The notes: generated by a model not told the origin, from the letters alone. Shown: positions 1-10,929, counted from the stretch's first letter. The stretch is 64,000 nucleotides of DNA from Lunularia cruciata (GCA_948567375.1 OX419762.1:2485001-2549000), one strand, 5' to 3'. Numbers and translations are program-made.

Positions 1-419
1 GTAATTCAAAAATTAAATAATAAATTTTTTATTTTTTTTAGGTCTAAATTTTTTTATTAAATTAAATTTCTCTATGTATATTTTTGAACTTTGTGTATAG
101 AAATGAAAGAGATGGCACATAATGAAAATATTTTGGAAATTTTTCCACCAAATTTGTTACCACTTATAAAACCAAATAGATTTGTTAACTCCATCCAATA
201 AAAAGAAACTTGGTGCCAAAAATTTTTTTACATCAAAGGATGTATGTATGATAAATATGATTATAATTATTTTATTATATGAATTGAAATACTACTCTAA
301 AATAATCATTATGTTGATTTTTTTGTTTAGTTTTATCAATTGTATTTATAGGTGTTTTTGTTTCAAAGAGTGTTAAAGTCGAGTGGATTTCTAATCATAA
401 GAGGTTTTTTTTAAATATG
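1..419. other. AT-rich sequence, no gene seen
   Basis: Strongly AT-rich sequence with poly-T runs. No open frame with a credible start or recognisable protein is present. It may be the outer, non-coding part of the PIF/Harbinger element that follows, but no terminal inverted repeat could be recognised. Confidence 0.4.
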
Positions 420-1160
420 TATGAATACTTTTATTTTAATCATTGCAACCAAGGCAATGTAAGTCAAAATCAATGGAATGTGTTTACTAATAGGTTCAAT
501 GAAGCTATCGATATAACATCACTTTATGAGCCATAGATTTTCAAGAACAAGCTTGATGGTATGGTTAAAAAATAAAGAGTTGAGAAGGGAAAATAAACCA
601 CAAAAATAAAACCAAGTTTATGGGAATTCTATGAACATGCACATAATTAGAGGTGGTTCAGCCAAAAATCAAAGCATATGATGGTGGTATTAGCACTTTA
701 GCTACTAATGAGAGAGGGTTTGTAGACTTGATTGATGAGACTATTGACGGAGTGAAGAAGCATCTCATATAAATCAAATTGAGCAATCATATATGGATGC
801 TTTGATATTTGATGATGATAGAGAAATACCACATGTCTTGACACCTTTCATTGAGACAATTGGTAATCAAAGCACAATCAATCCTAGAATAAAAGCCTAT
901 GCTCAACCTAGTGTTATAGGACAACGGAACAAAAAACAAAGAGTTTCAAAGGAAGGTGAAGATGGAATGAAGAAGTGTATGCTTGAATTTACTTAAGTAG
1001 TCAAGGAAGCAAATGAGAAGAGATCCTTGCATGAAGATCATAAATTTCACTTGAGGATGGTTCAAGAACATTGCAAGATGGTTTTAATGAGCCAAATGCT
1101 TGAATTGAAGCAAATGGAGCTTGAAGTCTTGAAAAAAAACCAACATGGAATGCTATCTTG
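420..1160 (+). pseudogene. PIF/Harbinger ORF1: decayed Myb/SANT-like protein
   Basis: Frames from about 420 onward read like the Myb/SANT-like DNA-binding protein that accompanies PIF/Harbinger transposases in plants. The part near 455-560 has the family pattern of a Trp-containing helix (SQNQWNVFTNRFNEA) followed by a KNKLDGMVKK segment, and near 600-640 there is a PSLWEFYEH segment. Several stops interrupt it, and the longest surviving stretch is 793-996. In autonomous elements this protein binds the element ends together with the transposase; that role is known for the family. The transposase lies immediately downstream on the opposite strand, so the two genes are convergent. The coding boundaries are approximate. 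Confidence 0.55.
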
Positions 1161-1316
1161 AGGAAAAAAATACCTTCACTCTCAAACTACATTTTTTATA
1201 TCTAGATCAGCATGAGTACTTTTGAATTGCTTGTACAAAGTTGCTTTACTAATTTACCTATGGTTGTCCTTTGTTTATTTGCTATTTTCCTAGGAGTGGC
1301 AAAATATATGCTCCAT

Positions 1317-2500
1317 TCATATGCTCATCCACCCCATTGACATAAGTAGGTAATGGTTCTCCTTGTGAGTTACAAAGTTGTGTAGGACTACACATGCAAG
1401 CATAACTCTTGGAATAACTTTTAATTGCCTTGGACAGTCTTTCAATATGCTCCACCTACCTTTCAATTGACCAAATGCATTCTCTACATATGAACATGCT
1501 TTTGATATCTGGTTGTCAAATACATTTTGCATAGTTTTCCTTGATGTGAATGTTGATGCAATCATTTCAACAATCATTGATGTATTGGATAAGTTGTATC
1601 TTTGAGGATCAATGGTGGAATCACCTATGTCATAAAGTTTTCTTGTGGTAGAATGAGTGTCTGTTGCATAAGAGCTATATCTAATTCCATCACATGATAC
1701 AAGTTGGATTGTCATGAGTGTGTAGCATCGTGAGAAGATCCAAGCATCATACAACACAAGTCCCAAAACTAGAGATTTGTATCACAAATGTCTTGCAACA
1801 TAATAGAGTAATCTAAGTGTCTATTCTTATAATGCTGAGGATAAAACCTCATAGTTAGTTTGATTCTTAGGTTGATATGTATACCATCTATACAACCAAT
1901 GATTTGTAGAATTCCACATATTTGTGCAAACTTGGACATGCTTTCAATATATTCTGCTACTATAGGCATTTGATGTATTTAGAGTACATTTTGTCTTTGT
2001 TTGTCAATATTTTGACTATAATTGCAGTGTACTTCACTATAATCAATTCACCAAGACAATATAGATTACTAAGAGTTCTCAATGGTGAATTGTGTGCAAA
2101 TTTGTGTAAAACTACAGCTGCACATTTCTCTAACTCCACTCTTTTTCTAGCATATAGCTATTCATGTATAATAGGCACATGAGGTTCAATCCCATCAACA
2201 AATTTCTTAAAACTTTGATATGATATTTGTACTTGCTTCTCATATGACTCTTTAGAAAGTCTAAATCCATTGACCATACTTGCTTGTGAACTATGTCCAA
2301 CCATGTATATTGTCTTGGTACCCAAAAATCTCTTGGTATTTGTCTTTGAGATGGGAAAAAATAATTCTCTATCACCAAGAACCAACTCAAAACCTTTGCC
2401 ATAGTATCCTCTTCTTCTTCATAAATTGTTTCTCCCATTGACAATATGGCTAACTCCATGAGATTTTCTATTTTGGACTCCATTAACCCCAAAAACATGA
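1317..2500 (-). pseudogene. PIF/Harbinger (HARBI1/ALP1-like) transposase, decayed
   Basis: Read on the minus strand, three frames together give a HARBI1-like DDE transposase. The order is an N-terminal FRLSKESYEK segment (about 2260), an LRTLSNLYCLGE helix-turn-helix-like stretch (about 2060), IGCIDGIHI with the first catalytic Asp (about 1885), a YDAWIF segment (about 1750), and VENAFGQLKGRW with the final catalytic Glu (about 1455), ending in ACVVLHNF. Stops and frame changes separate these pieces, including one near 1768 and one near 2160, so no functional enzyme is made. Such enzymes cut and paste DNA, usually at TTA/TAA targets. No matching ends were found here, so the element boundaries are unknown. 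Confidence 0.8.
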
Positions 2501-2910
2501 GAACACAAAAATCAATCTTGAATATGTGAAGGTGGACTGAAAGTTGAATCCTACAAACCCTCTTTTGTTCAAAATGGAAGTGGGAGCCAAAAGATATTGA
2601 TGTTTGCATACTCCAAACTACTTACATGACATACTCTAGTCCAAAATGTGGTTACTTGTTAGCACCAATCAGTAAATTTTGAGTGACTTACCATCTCAAT
2701 TATACTTATGTGGCTGATGTACATCAAGGTTAGCTGCCAGACTTGTACACTCCCATGGACACACTAAGATGCTCCTTTTGTCAATGTTTAAGAAGCTAAC
2801 ATATGTCAAAACTGACATACACCATTGAACCATATGAAGTTGCCTCCTATTCCCGCCGAACCCCAACCCTCCCCCCCATATCTGTCCACTACATGCATTC
2901 AACATGGCAA

Positions 2911-3782
2911 TGGGTCTATATTCCTTTGTTGATCATTCTAAGGATATTGCTTGAGTCATTTGAGTGGTTAGCATCTTACACGACTTGTATCTTGGGCTTA
3001 TTAGAGATCTTTTTTCCTTATCTATGTCTGTTCTATAGGCTATCTCATACAATCCATGAAGTTAGATAGGTTTTTCATCTACCACTTGATTGTTTGTCAT
3101 GTAATCCCTTTAATGACATAGCATGGTTCCTCTTACTCTTCTTGATAGTACTTTCATTATACTAGAGAAAGATGAGCGGGGTATGGAGAGGTGGTTGCTA
3201 GGTTTCATCAATTCCAAGGGGGGATAGGGCTACACATTTTAGGAGATAGGTTTTATCATAAGATACCATAGAATCTATTTGATTACGATTGTGTAGGACA
3301 TTGGGTCAAGCAAGAGTGTTTAGTAGAGTAGCACCCTTTGTTTATGGTTTATCCCATTGATGAGATTTTCTCTTCCATACACTTATTACATCCTATGGTA
3401 AGAAAGGGAATACAATTAGAAGTCTTAGATTATCAATTTGAGCAACTTTTATATCTTGATAGGTCACTTTTTGCACAAGGATTGTGCACTTCTCCTTGCC
3501 TATCCTCAAGAAGCTTGTCAAGGATGGTATATGAGCATCTTAGAGATTACTTTTAGGTAGAATCCTTCTATTGGACTTACCAAGTTGTTTTAGGTGGTTG
3601 TAGCATTAGCAAGGGGAGATATTTGTACATCAATTAGTTGGGTGTTAGGTGCTAGTTGACTTCTTGCAATGGAGAAGGACACAAGGAGCATTAGACCAAT
3701 TGCTATTAGAGAGATCTTTTTGAGCTTCATTAGCCACACCATTGTCCTTCAACATTGGTCTCACTTCCAAGAGCACCTCAAT
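2911..3782 (+). pseudogene. Old R2-like non-LTR retrotransposon copy, 5' part
   Basis: This stretch aligns, base by base, with the minus-strand R2-like element at 37.5-41 kb. It begins abruptly at about 2911, inside the region after the zinc finger, so it is 5'-truncated as expected for target-primed reverse transcription. Recognisable pieces are FEWLASYTTCILGLLE (about 2960), LEVLDYQFEQLLYLDRSLFA (about 3420) and MVYEHLRDYF (about 3520). Many stops are present, and most CpG sites of the younger copy are TpG or CpA here. It is cut at 3782 by a solo LTR and resumes at 27925. It shares an in-frame TAG at about 3239 with the younger copy. Confidence 0.85.
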
Positions 3783-4170
3783 TATAACAATATGGAGTTT
3801 AGTAATGAAGTTAGTCAAGGCTAACAAACTAGCAAATGGGCCAAATTAGCCTAGAATATTCTAGATGTATGTAGGAAGCTACTTGGTACTCTTCCAAGTA
3901 TTGGTTAAGATGCATGATGAGTGGCAAATTCTAGGAGGAAGCTTCTTGGGAAGCTTCCTGGCTAGCTTAGCTACTCCAAGTAGGTAGCTTCTACAATGAA
4001 GCTTATAGAAGCTTCCAACTAGCTTAGCTTGCATGCCAAATAGATAGCTTCTACAAGTAAGCTTCTTAGTTAACTTAGCTTGCACTCAAGAAGGAAACTT
4101 CTTGAGAAGCTTCTCAAGAGCTTTATATGCTCTCTATAAATACCAAAGCCAAAGTTCATGCTAGACATTC
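3783..4170 (+). repeat. Solo LTR of chromovirus family 1 (left part)
   Basis: Begins TATAACAATATGGAG, an aged form of the TGTAATAGTATGGAG start seen in element A. It carries the AAGCTT-rich repeats, the perfect 18-bp palindrome CTTGAGAAGCTTCTCAAG at 4101-4118 and a TATAAATA box just after it. It is interrupted at 4170 by element B and its last 80 bp lie at 27845-27924. There is no internal region, so this is a solo LTR left by recombination between two LTRs. The flanks TCAAT (3778-3782) and TAAGT (27925-27929) are both one or two changes from TTAGT, the sequence at the matching unoccupied site in the younger R2-like copy (39744-39748, minus strand). Confidence 0.85.
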
Positions 4171-4757
4171 TATAATACCATATTATCTAAAGGTGAAAAT
4201 TGACTTGGTAACATCTAGAATGATGTTGTGTATGATGGGCTAGGTAGATCAAAAAGAAGTGGCACCAAAAGAGTATTTGTACTAATAGGGCAGAAGTAGA
4301 AAATAGCTTGAAAACTTTAGAGGCAATTTTGAAGGCCTAAACGGATGAATTAGGCCTTGAAAATGAAATGGATTGTCTCTCTCTATGAATGAAGGCTTGC
4401 CTTCTCTCCCCATGGTTTGTCTCATCATGAGCTTTCCAATGGTACCTCACCCATGTGATTCTAAGCTTCCCAAAAGAAGGTTCCCTAGAGATTCCTTCCA
4501 ATCAAACCTATTTGACCAACTAGATAGGACAAAGACCAACACATCACCCATCTAGACAATGAATCTAAGGATGCACCTTGTAGACATGTCACCAATACTT
4601 GTATCTGATCCAAGGGTGGAGTTTCCTTTGAGTGGATCCTCTTTGCTATCTAATAAAGAGAAAGTGCTCCTTTGGGACATTGCAATATTGAGGGTGATGT
4701 TTGTGTTTTCTCTCTTGTATCTCTCTTGGACAGTTCTCTTGTCTTCAAAGTATTACA
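4171..4757 (+). repeat. Element B 5' LTR
   Basis: A 587-bp LTR bounded by TATAATACC and GTATTACA. The initiator-Met tRNA primer-binding site TGGTATCAAAGT follows at 4759-4770 (consensus TGGTATCAGAGC, with two changes), one base after the LTR. An AATAAA-containing stretch at about 4650 corresponds to the likely polyadenylation or core promoter part. Unlike element D, this LTR has a single copy of the roughly 150-bp AGATGTTACC-type unit near its left end. Confidence 0.88.
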
Positions 4758-5270
4758 ATGGTATCAAAGTAGATGTTTTTTCCCAAGAGAGTGGATCACC
4801 TCTCTTGGAAGAACATAGGCTATTGAAACTAAGTCATTTTGAGAGGAGAAAACATAGTACAATTGTTAGACTTGGGGGTGTCTTAGAGAGAAGATGGGAT
4901 GGAGGCGCTTGGGGGACAATTTCTTGCACCCAAGTTTCCATTCTTGGATCCATTCCATATCAAGATTATGTATATTCAGCGTGAGAAAATGAGAGTATTT
5001 CGTGTTATCATTTTGGAGCAAAATTCATGGATAGAGTGAAGAATTTCCCAAACTTGATGATTCTACCTATGGTGGTATATGATAGAGAGTGGGACTTGAA
5101 AATCTACATTTTATTATGATGTTATGGATTTGAATGTACCAAATTGTCACCCTTTCAACACTCAAGTAGAAATCCATTATGTGGTTAGACTAAAAGTGAT
5201 GTTTAGGGATTTTGTAGTCCACAATTTTGGTGAGGAATATTATCAACAAGTGATAATTTGAGGTCCCAAT
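4758..5270 (+). other. Element B primer-binding site and untranslated leader
   Basis: Non-coding leader that matches, nearly base for base, the leader of element D on the minus strand (about 23950-24440). It ends at 5270 where element A is inserted; the leader resumes at 10827. In element D the same place reads ...GTCCCAATGGTAG..., which is the unoccupied site and shows that CCAAT/CTAAT flanking element A is its target duplication. Confidence 0.85.
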
Positions 5271-5681
5271 TGTAATAGTATGGAGTTTAGTGACGTAGCT
5301 AGTAAGGCTAACAAAGTAGGGAATAAACTAAATTATCTTAGAATATTCCAAAAGTATCTAGGAAGCTTCTTGGGAAGCTTCACGACTAGTTAACTTGCAC
5401 CCCAAGCAGGTAGCTTCTAGAAGCTTCTAACTAGCTTAGCTTGCATGCCAAGTAGATGGCTTCTAGAAAGAAGCTTCTTGAGAAGCTTCCTAGTTAACTT
5501 GGCTTGCACTCAAAAAAAGTGGCTCAAGTAAACTTCTTGAGAAGCTTCTCAAGCGCCTTGTATGCTACCTATAAATACCAAAGCCAAAGCTCATGCTAGG
5601 CATTTGGAGTTTTCCCTCATTCAAGTGTCCCAATGTGAGTTTCCAATCTTCTATTTCTCTCCTTGGATTTGGTCTTTTACA
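5271..5681 (+). repeat. Element A 5' LTR
   Basis: A 411-bp LTR from TGTAATAGTATGG to CTTTTACA. It is rich in HindIII-type AAGCTT palindromes. A TATAAATA box is at 5570-5577. The tRNA-iMet primer-binding site TGGTATTAGAGC (one change from consensus) follows at 5683-5694. Confidence 0.9.
5470..5577 (+). promoter_or_regulatory. LTR promoter: heat-shock-element-like palindromes upstream of TATA box
   Basis: GAAGCTTCTTGAGAAGCTTC lies at 5470-5489, and the perfect 18-bp palindrome CTTGAGAAGCTTCTCAAG at 5536-5553, 16 bases before TATAAATA (5570-5577). Both are built from GAAnnTTC units, the core of heat-shock elements, although the spacing between units is not the perfect continuous nGAAn array. 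The palindrome is identical in the LTRs at 4101-4118, 10681-10698 and 15915-15932. Control by heat-shock factors is inferred, not shown. Confidence 0.5.
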
Positions 5682-5952
5682 TTGGTATTAGAGCAAGAAG
5701 GGGATGGATGGAATTTATGGACCACCAAATCCACTTCCACCAAACCATTGGGATTTTTGCGTCCAAGTACTACCCAAGCATCATTTCACATAATCTATCA
5801 CCTCGCACTTTGGACAAGATTTTTTGCATATGATCACCATATCTAAGGAACCCTTGGTGCTTCTGGTTGTAACTTATGGAGAATAGTGGATGTGTTGTTT
5901 CTATGTATTAATAAATTAGATAGAGTGGGAGTGGTGTGATAGAGTAGTAACC

Positions 5953-6825
5953 ATGGTGGCAATACCCGATGGTATCCTTGCTATGCAACAACAAATTGAG
6001 CAGCTTGCTTGTTGTTGGATGAACAAGATCTTTGACGACAAGAGCAATGGAGAGAATACCAAATTGAGAAGGAGAAGATTGGATCAGATTCCTAAACCCA
6101 AGGTATTTGAAGGCAAGAATCTTTCAGGTGCAATGGAGAATTTTGTGTTTGATTGTGAAAGTTATTTTGAAGCTACAAATCTACAAGATGAGCAGAAATA
6201 GATTCTCTTTGCTTCTAGCCAATTGGATGGAGTAGCAAAGCTATTGTAGAGATTACAAGTGGAGCGAGCTAAACGACAAATTTTTGCACCAATCTTGACG
6301 TGTGCAAAATTCAAGAGCGCAATAATTAGTTGGTTCCAAGCTATAAATGCCACACAAGCTGCACGAGATAAGTTGACAAAGTTGAAACAAATTGGCTTTG
6401 TAAGAAGTTACATCATGCATTTCCAAAACACCATCATGCAAATTCAAGGTATATTGGAAAGTGAAGCTCTAGATTGATTTGTGAGGAGCTTGAAAGCAAG
6501 AACCAAATTAGAGATAACCATGCAAGAGCCACAACACTTGGAGGAAGCCATGCGGTTGGCCGAACGTTTTGATTCCTTGGTGGCAACAACTTGGTCTTGA
6601 CCTTGACCTCCACAGAGCCTACCAATACACTACACACAAGTGGAGGAGCCAACACCAATGGAGATTGATGCCATTCAACAAAGACCACTTGGCACGGCAG
6701 ATAGAGAGAAATTGCAACATAATGGTGGTTGTTTTTATTGTTGCCAATTGGGGCATCGTATTGCTACATGTCCACTCAAGAATGGACGACCTTGACAAGT
6801 TGCCCAGGTGGAGGTTGTGGAGCAG
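5953..6825 (+). pseudogene. Element A gag (nucleocapsid with CCHC knuckle), broken
   Basis: Reads MVAIPDGILAMQQQIEQLA at the start, then a capsid-like region with PKPKVFEGKNLSGAMENFVF and FAPILTCAKFKSAIISWF, and ends in a zinc knuckle CFYCCQLGHRIATC (about 6731-6775) of the CX2CX4HX4C type. Gag forms the particle, and the knuckle binds the element RNA. Stops occur at 6199, about 6247, 6474 and in the 6598-6605 region, and there are frame changes, so it is not functional. Its layout matches the gag remnant of element C at 16334-17240. Confidence 0.8.
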
Positions 6826-6881
6826 AATGATTAAAGAAATGAGGAATCCCAATAGGAGATTTTGAGCTGCCTATTGGGAGC

Positions 6882-7325
6882 TTGATTAGTTCGTATTGGA
6901 TTGAAGGCTCGACTTATGCAAGTTTGCTTCACTTGCAATGTACAATATCTAATTGGGATTGTAGGATTTTGGTTGATTCTGGAAGTTCAGAGAATTGTAT
7001 GTCTATGCAAGTGGCAAAGGAATTGGGTATTCCTATCAAGCTAGTGTTTGGAAGTAGTTTGATGATGGCGGATGGCAGAAAGGGTTTTGCATTCCGCACC
7101 TCGCATCCTGTTACCTTCAAGATTGGAAAGGAGTATTTGGCGTGTATGAGGTTTGTAGTGACACCTCTACACTATGATATCATTCTGGGTCTACCTTGGC
7201 TTGAACATCATAAGGTTCAATTTGATTGGACCCGACGCCAAATTCAAGTACAACACCAAGGTAAGAATTTCCGATTAGGTTGTCTAGCACCTCTAAGTAA
7301 GACACCTAAGAATAGTAAGTTCTAA
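6882..7325 (+). pseudogene. Element A aspartic protease region
   Basis: A clean 147-residue stretch of the broken gag-pol. It contains ILVDSGSSENCMS, the DSG active-site loop of a retropepsin, and DIILGLPWLEHH, the conserved end of the fold. The protease would process the polyprotein. It is followed directly by the repeated linker at 7327-7506. Confidence 0.85.
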
Positions 7326-7326
7326 G

Positions 7327-7506
7327 ATGGGAAGTTTGTCAAGAAGGTAGCCATAGAGCAAACTTGGAAAAGAGATGAGTCCCAAGATGGGAAGTTTGCC
7401 AAGAAGGCAACCAAGGAGCAAGCTTGGAAGAGAGATGAGTCCTCAGAAGGGAAGTTTGTCAATAATGTAGCCATAGAGCAAGCTTTGGAGGAAGATAAGT
7501 CTATAT
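7327..7506 (+). repeat. Three 60-bp tandem units coding a 20-residue linker repeat
   Basis: Three consecutive units with the pattern DGKFVKKVAIEQxWKRDES lie between protease and reverse transcriptase. The second and third units have diverged (AKKATKEQAW, VNNVAIEQAL). Element C has the same three-unit array at about 17660-17845, so the array is an ancestral family feature. Its function is unknown; the charged, repeated pattern suggests a spacer. Confidence 0.85.
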
Positions 7507-7544
7507 TTGCGGTGTAGATCAAGCCGATTGCACAAGAACAATCT

Positions 7545-10470
7545 ATGGAAGGCCAAGAGTCTCATCAAGCAATGGTTGATCGGATAGTTAAGGAGTTTAC
7601 AAACATGTTTCAGGATGATCTGCCAAAGGGATTACCCTCCGTTCGAGGTATGCCCTTCAAGATTGAGTTATTGCTAGGGAGTACTCCAATGAGTAGACCA
7701 ATCTATTGGCTCTCACCAAAGGAGTTGGAGGAGTTGCAAACAACACTTACAGAGTTGTTAGAGAAGGACTTCATATGACATAGTACCTCTCCTTGGGGAG
7801 CACCGGTACTATTTGTTCCAAAGGAGGATGGAAGACTTTGTTTCTATATTGATTATCGTGGGCTCAATAAGCAAACCGTGAAGAATGCATATCCCTTGCC
7901 TTGGATCAATGACTGGCTTGATCAATTAAGTAGAGCATGCTACTTTTCCAAGTTGGATCTTCGTAGCGGCTATTGGCAAATTCCTATTAATAGAGAAGAT
8001 ATGCAAAAGACTACCTTTTGCACAAAGTATGGGCATTTTGAGTGGAGAGTTCTACCTTTTGGACTCACTAATGCTCCAATAGTCTTCATAGATTAGATGC
8101 ATCAGGTGTTGGATGGACTATTGGATTGGCCCGTGGTGGTGTTCTCAGATGATATCTTAATCTATAGTAAGATAGAGGCAGAACACCTGTATCATGTGCG
8201 AGAAGTCCTAAGACAACTACAACAATGGAAATTTTACTACAAGAAGTCAAAGTGTGCCTTTTGGTAGAAGGAGGTTACCTTCTTGGGTCATAAGATCTCA
8301 TTAGAGGAGATCAAGATGGAAGAAGAGAAGATCAAGGCCATTACTGATTGGCCTACCCCAAAGGATGCTACAAAAGTATTGGCACTCAATGGATTGGCTA
8401 GTTTTTACCAATGGTTCATCCACTATTATGCTCATGTGGTTGCACCATTGACTGACCTTTGAGGAAAGAACTTGAGCTTCCAGTGGACCACCAAGCATGA
8501 AGAAGCATTCCAAAAGTTAGAGCATATGGTGTCTTCAAGATCCATTCTTCAACCATATGATCCTCAACTACCTTGTGTAATTGATTTTGATGCTTCTAAC
8601 TTTGCAATTGGAGGTATGTTGCAACAGGAATTCCCAGATGGATTGCACCCCATTGCCTTTGTGTCTCACCAACTAAGTACAGATGAAAGAAATTACTCTG
8701 CTTGAGATCGGGAACAACTTGCAATGGTATATGCCACCAAGGTATGGAGACATTATCTCTTGGGGAAACGAGTGATCATGCAAATTGATCACAAGCCATT
8801 GTTGCAGACCTTACACTTGAGCACATGAAAAGTTGACATCATTGATGGGAAGAACAACTCCAATTTTTTGACATCAAACTTGAGTACAAACCAAGTCGGT
8901 TCCATGTCATCCTTGATGCTCTATCAAGACGACCTTTGACCTTTGATTTGAAGGCTCTTCCTCTCATCACGGCGGCAATTACAACGGTGTCAATTGACCC
9001 CAAGGTCCATAACAAGTTTTGATCAGCTCTACAACAAGATCCTTCTTCCAAATGGTACATGGTCATCTAACAGCATGCAACAAGGAGTACAACACCTTCT
9101 CCTTCAAAGAAGGCCTTCTATTCCATGCGGACCAGATCTATGTTCCAACCAAAGGTGATCTTTGACTGGTGCGCCTTCAAGAAGCCCATGATTTACCAAT
9201 AGCTGGTCACATGGGAGTGGACGAGACCTTGGGTACCCTCCAACGCCAATGGTGGTGGCTCAACATGACACGAGATATTTAGGACTTTGTTTGATTGTGT
9301 GAGAGTTGTCAACGTAACAAGGCCAATAACCAGAAGCCAAGTGGACTCCTTCAGCCACCTCCCATTCTAGCTACTTGTTGGGAACATGTGAGCTTAGATC
9401 TCATCACCTCCTTACCTAAGACACAACAAGGGCACATAGCAATTGTGGTGTTTGTGGATAATCTTAGTAAGCAAATCCATTTGGTGCCAATGGTTGATAC
9501 TGTGGATGCTCCAACCTTAGCGTAACTCTACTTCAATAATGTCTTCAAACATCATGAGATATCACGTGTACTCATCTCCGACCGTGATCCTTGCTTCACC
9601 GGAAAGTTTTGGCAAGCACTCTTCTAGCTACTTGGCACCAAGCTTGCTTTGTCCACAGCCTATCATCCTCAAACAAATGGAAAAATTGAATGTGAAAATC
9701 GCACCTTGAAAGATATGCTTTGTGCCTTTGTCAACATCCACCATACCAATTGGGATCAATGTCTTGCAGCTACGGAGTTTGCATACAATAATTCTAAATA
9801 GGCAAGCACCGGATTTTCTCCTTTCTTTCTCAATTTTGGCCAAGATCCACTTGTCCCTAATTCTCTTCTTGCTCCTCCTCTGTCTCAAGTCCCCTATACT
9901 TCAACCTTCTTGACCACCATCTCCAAATCTCTCCAACAAGCCAAATCTCACATCCTTGTTGCTCATAATTGTCAAAAACAATATGCAGACCATCATCGTC
10001 ATGATCTCACCTTTGAAGTTGGTGATAAAGTCATGTTATCCTCTAGTAATCTACACCTCCCACTTGATACCCAAGTTTGTAAACTTACCCCTAATTGGAT
10101 AGGACCTTTTGATGTCACCCAAATTGTTTTTCCTTTTGCTTATCAACTTGCTTTGCCTTCTCATATGCACATCCATCCTGTCTTTCATGTTTCCATGTTC
10201 ATAATCCCTCTTCTTTCTCCTCTTGAGTCCAACCTCTTCCTCCCCCAATCCCTATCAATGATCATGAGGGGTACAAAGTTGATCATATCCTTGCATGTTG
10301 CCACATCTAACGAGGACATCGCCAACATATGGAGTACAAGGTCCTTTGGAAAGGGTATCCCCTTCATGATGCCACATGCGAACCTCTTTCTCACCTCCAG
10401 AATGCACAAATGGTCATCCAGGAGTTTGAAGCTTCAATGGCGACGAGGACGTCACCAACTAGCGGTGGAG
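7545..10470 (+). pseudogene. Element A pol: reverse transcriptase, RNase H, integrase, chromodomain
   Basis: Reverse transcriptase at 7545-8300 has [15 protein letters not shown] (motif A, about 7950), LPFGLTNAP (about 8055) and FSDDILIYSK (catalytic YxDD type, about 8145). RNase H at 8472-8830 has DFDASNFAIGG. Integrase runs from about 9180 to 10250, with GHMGVDETL, CESCQRNKA, SLDLITSLP, ISDRDPCF and NGKIECENRTL, so all three DDE residues are kept. The GPY/F-type tail is followed by a chromodomain, EYKVLWKGYPLHDATCEP (about 10330-10385), placing it among chromoviruses. Stops at 7776, 8095, 8266, 8461, 8703, 9283, 9523, 9628 and elsewhere kill it. The chromodomain is known in this group to steer integration to heterochromatin. 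Confidence 0.88.
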
Positions 10471-10475
10471 GAATA

Positions 10476-10826
10476 TGTAAAAGTATGGAGTTTAGCGACA
10501 TAGCTAGTAAGGCTTACAAAGTAAGGATAAGCCAAATTAGCCTAGAATATTCCAAAAGCATCTAGGAAGCTTCTTGGGAAGCTTCTTGACTAGTTAACTT
10601 ACACCCCAAGCAGGTAGCTTCTAAAAGGAAGCTTCTAGCTTAGCTTGCACACCAAGTAGACGGCTTCTAGAAGGAAGCTTCTTGAGAAGCTTCTCAAGGG
10701 CCTTGTATGCTACCTATAAATACCAAAGCCAAAGCTTATGCTAGGCATTCGGAGTTTTCCCTCATTCAAGTGTCCCAATGTGAGTTTCCATTCTCTGATT
10801 TCTCTCCTTGGATTCAGTCTTTTACA
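10476..10826 (+). repeat. Element A 3' LTR with 59-bp internal deletion
   Basis: Begins TGTAAAAGTATGG after a polypurine tract (GGTGGAGGAATA, 10464-10475) and ends CTTTTACA. It is 60 bp shorter than the 5' LTR. Nearly all of the difference is one 59-bp loss between two copies of CTTCTTGAGAAGCTTC, of which one copy is left. Confidence 0.9.
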
Positions 10827-10929
10827 CTAATGATAGTTCCAATAGTTTGTGCTCCCTCTTGAGTAATCATATTAACCCTCTATTGAAGTAGGAAGTAGCA
10901 ATTGAACATTTGCCGTGTGTAGGAATCAT

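Larger units (their letters stand above)
5271..10826 (+). mobile_element. Element A: Ty3/gypsy chromovirus family 1, complete but dead
   Basis: A 5556-bp element with LTRs at 5271-5681 and 10476-10826, flanked by CCAAT (5266-5270) and CTAAT (10827-10831). Internally it has a primer-binding site, gag with a CCHC knuckle, protease, a three-unit repeat, reverse transcriptase, RNase H, integrase and a C-terminal chromodomain. All catalytic residues that can be read in the reverse transcriptase and integrase are kept, but about a dozen stop codons interrupt gag-pol. It lies within the leader of element B. Confidence 0.93.

Noticed and set aside
182-376. Open frame at the left edge
   Set aside because: AT-rich, starts with TTG and codes a low-complexity Ile/Phe-rich peptide.
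5271-5560. Regular AAGCTT-rich repeats resembling a CRISPR-like array
   Set aside because: Units are irregular palindromes within an LTR of a eukaryotic retrotransposon, with no unique spacers and no cas genes.
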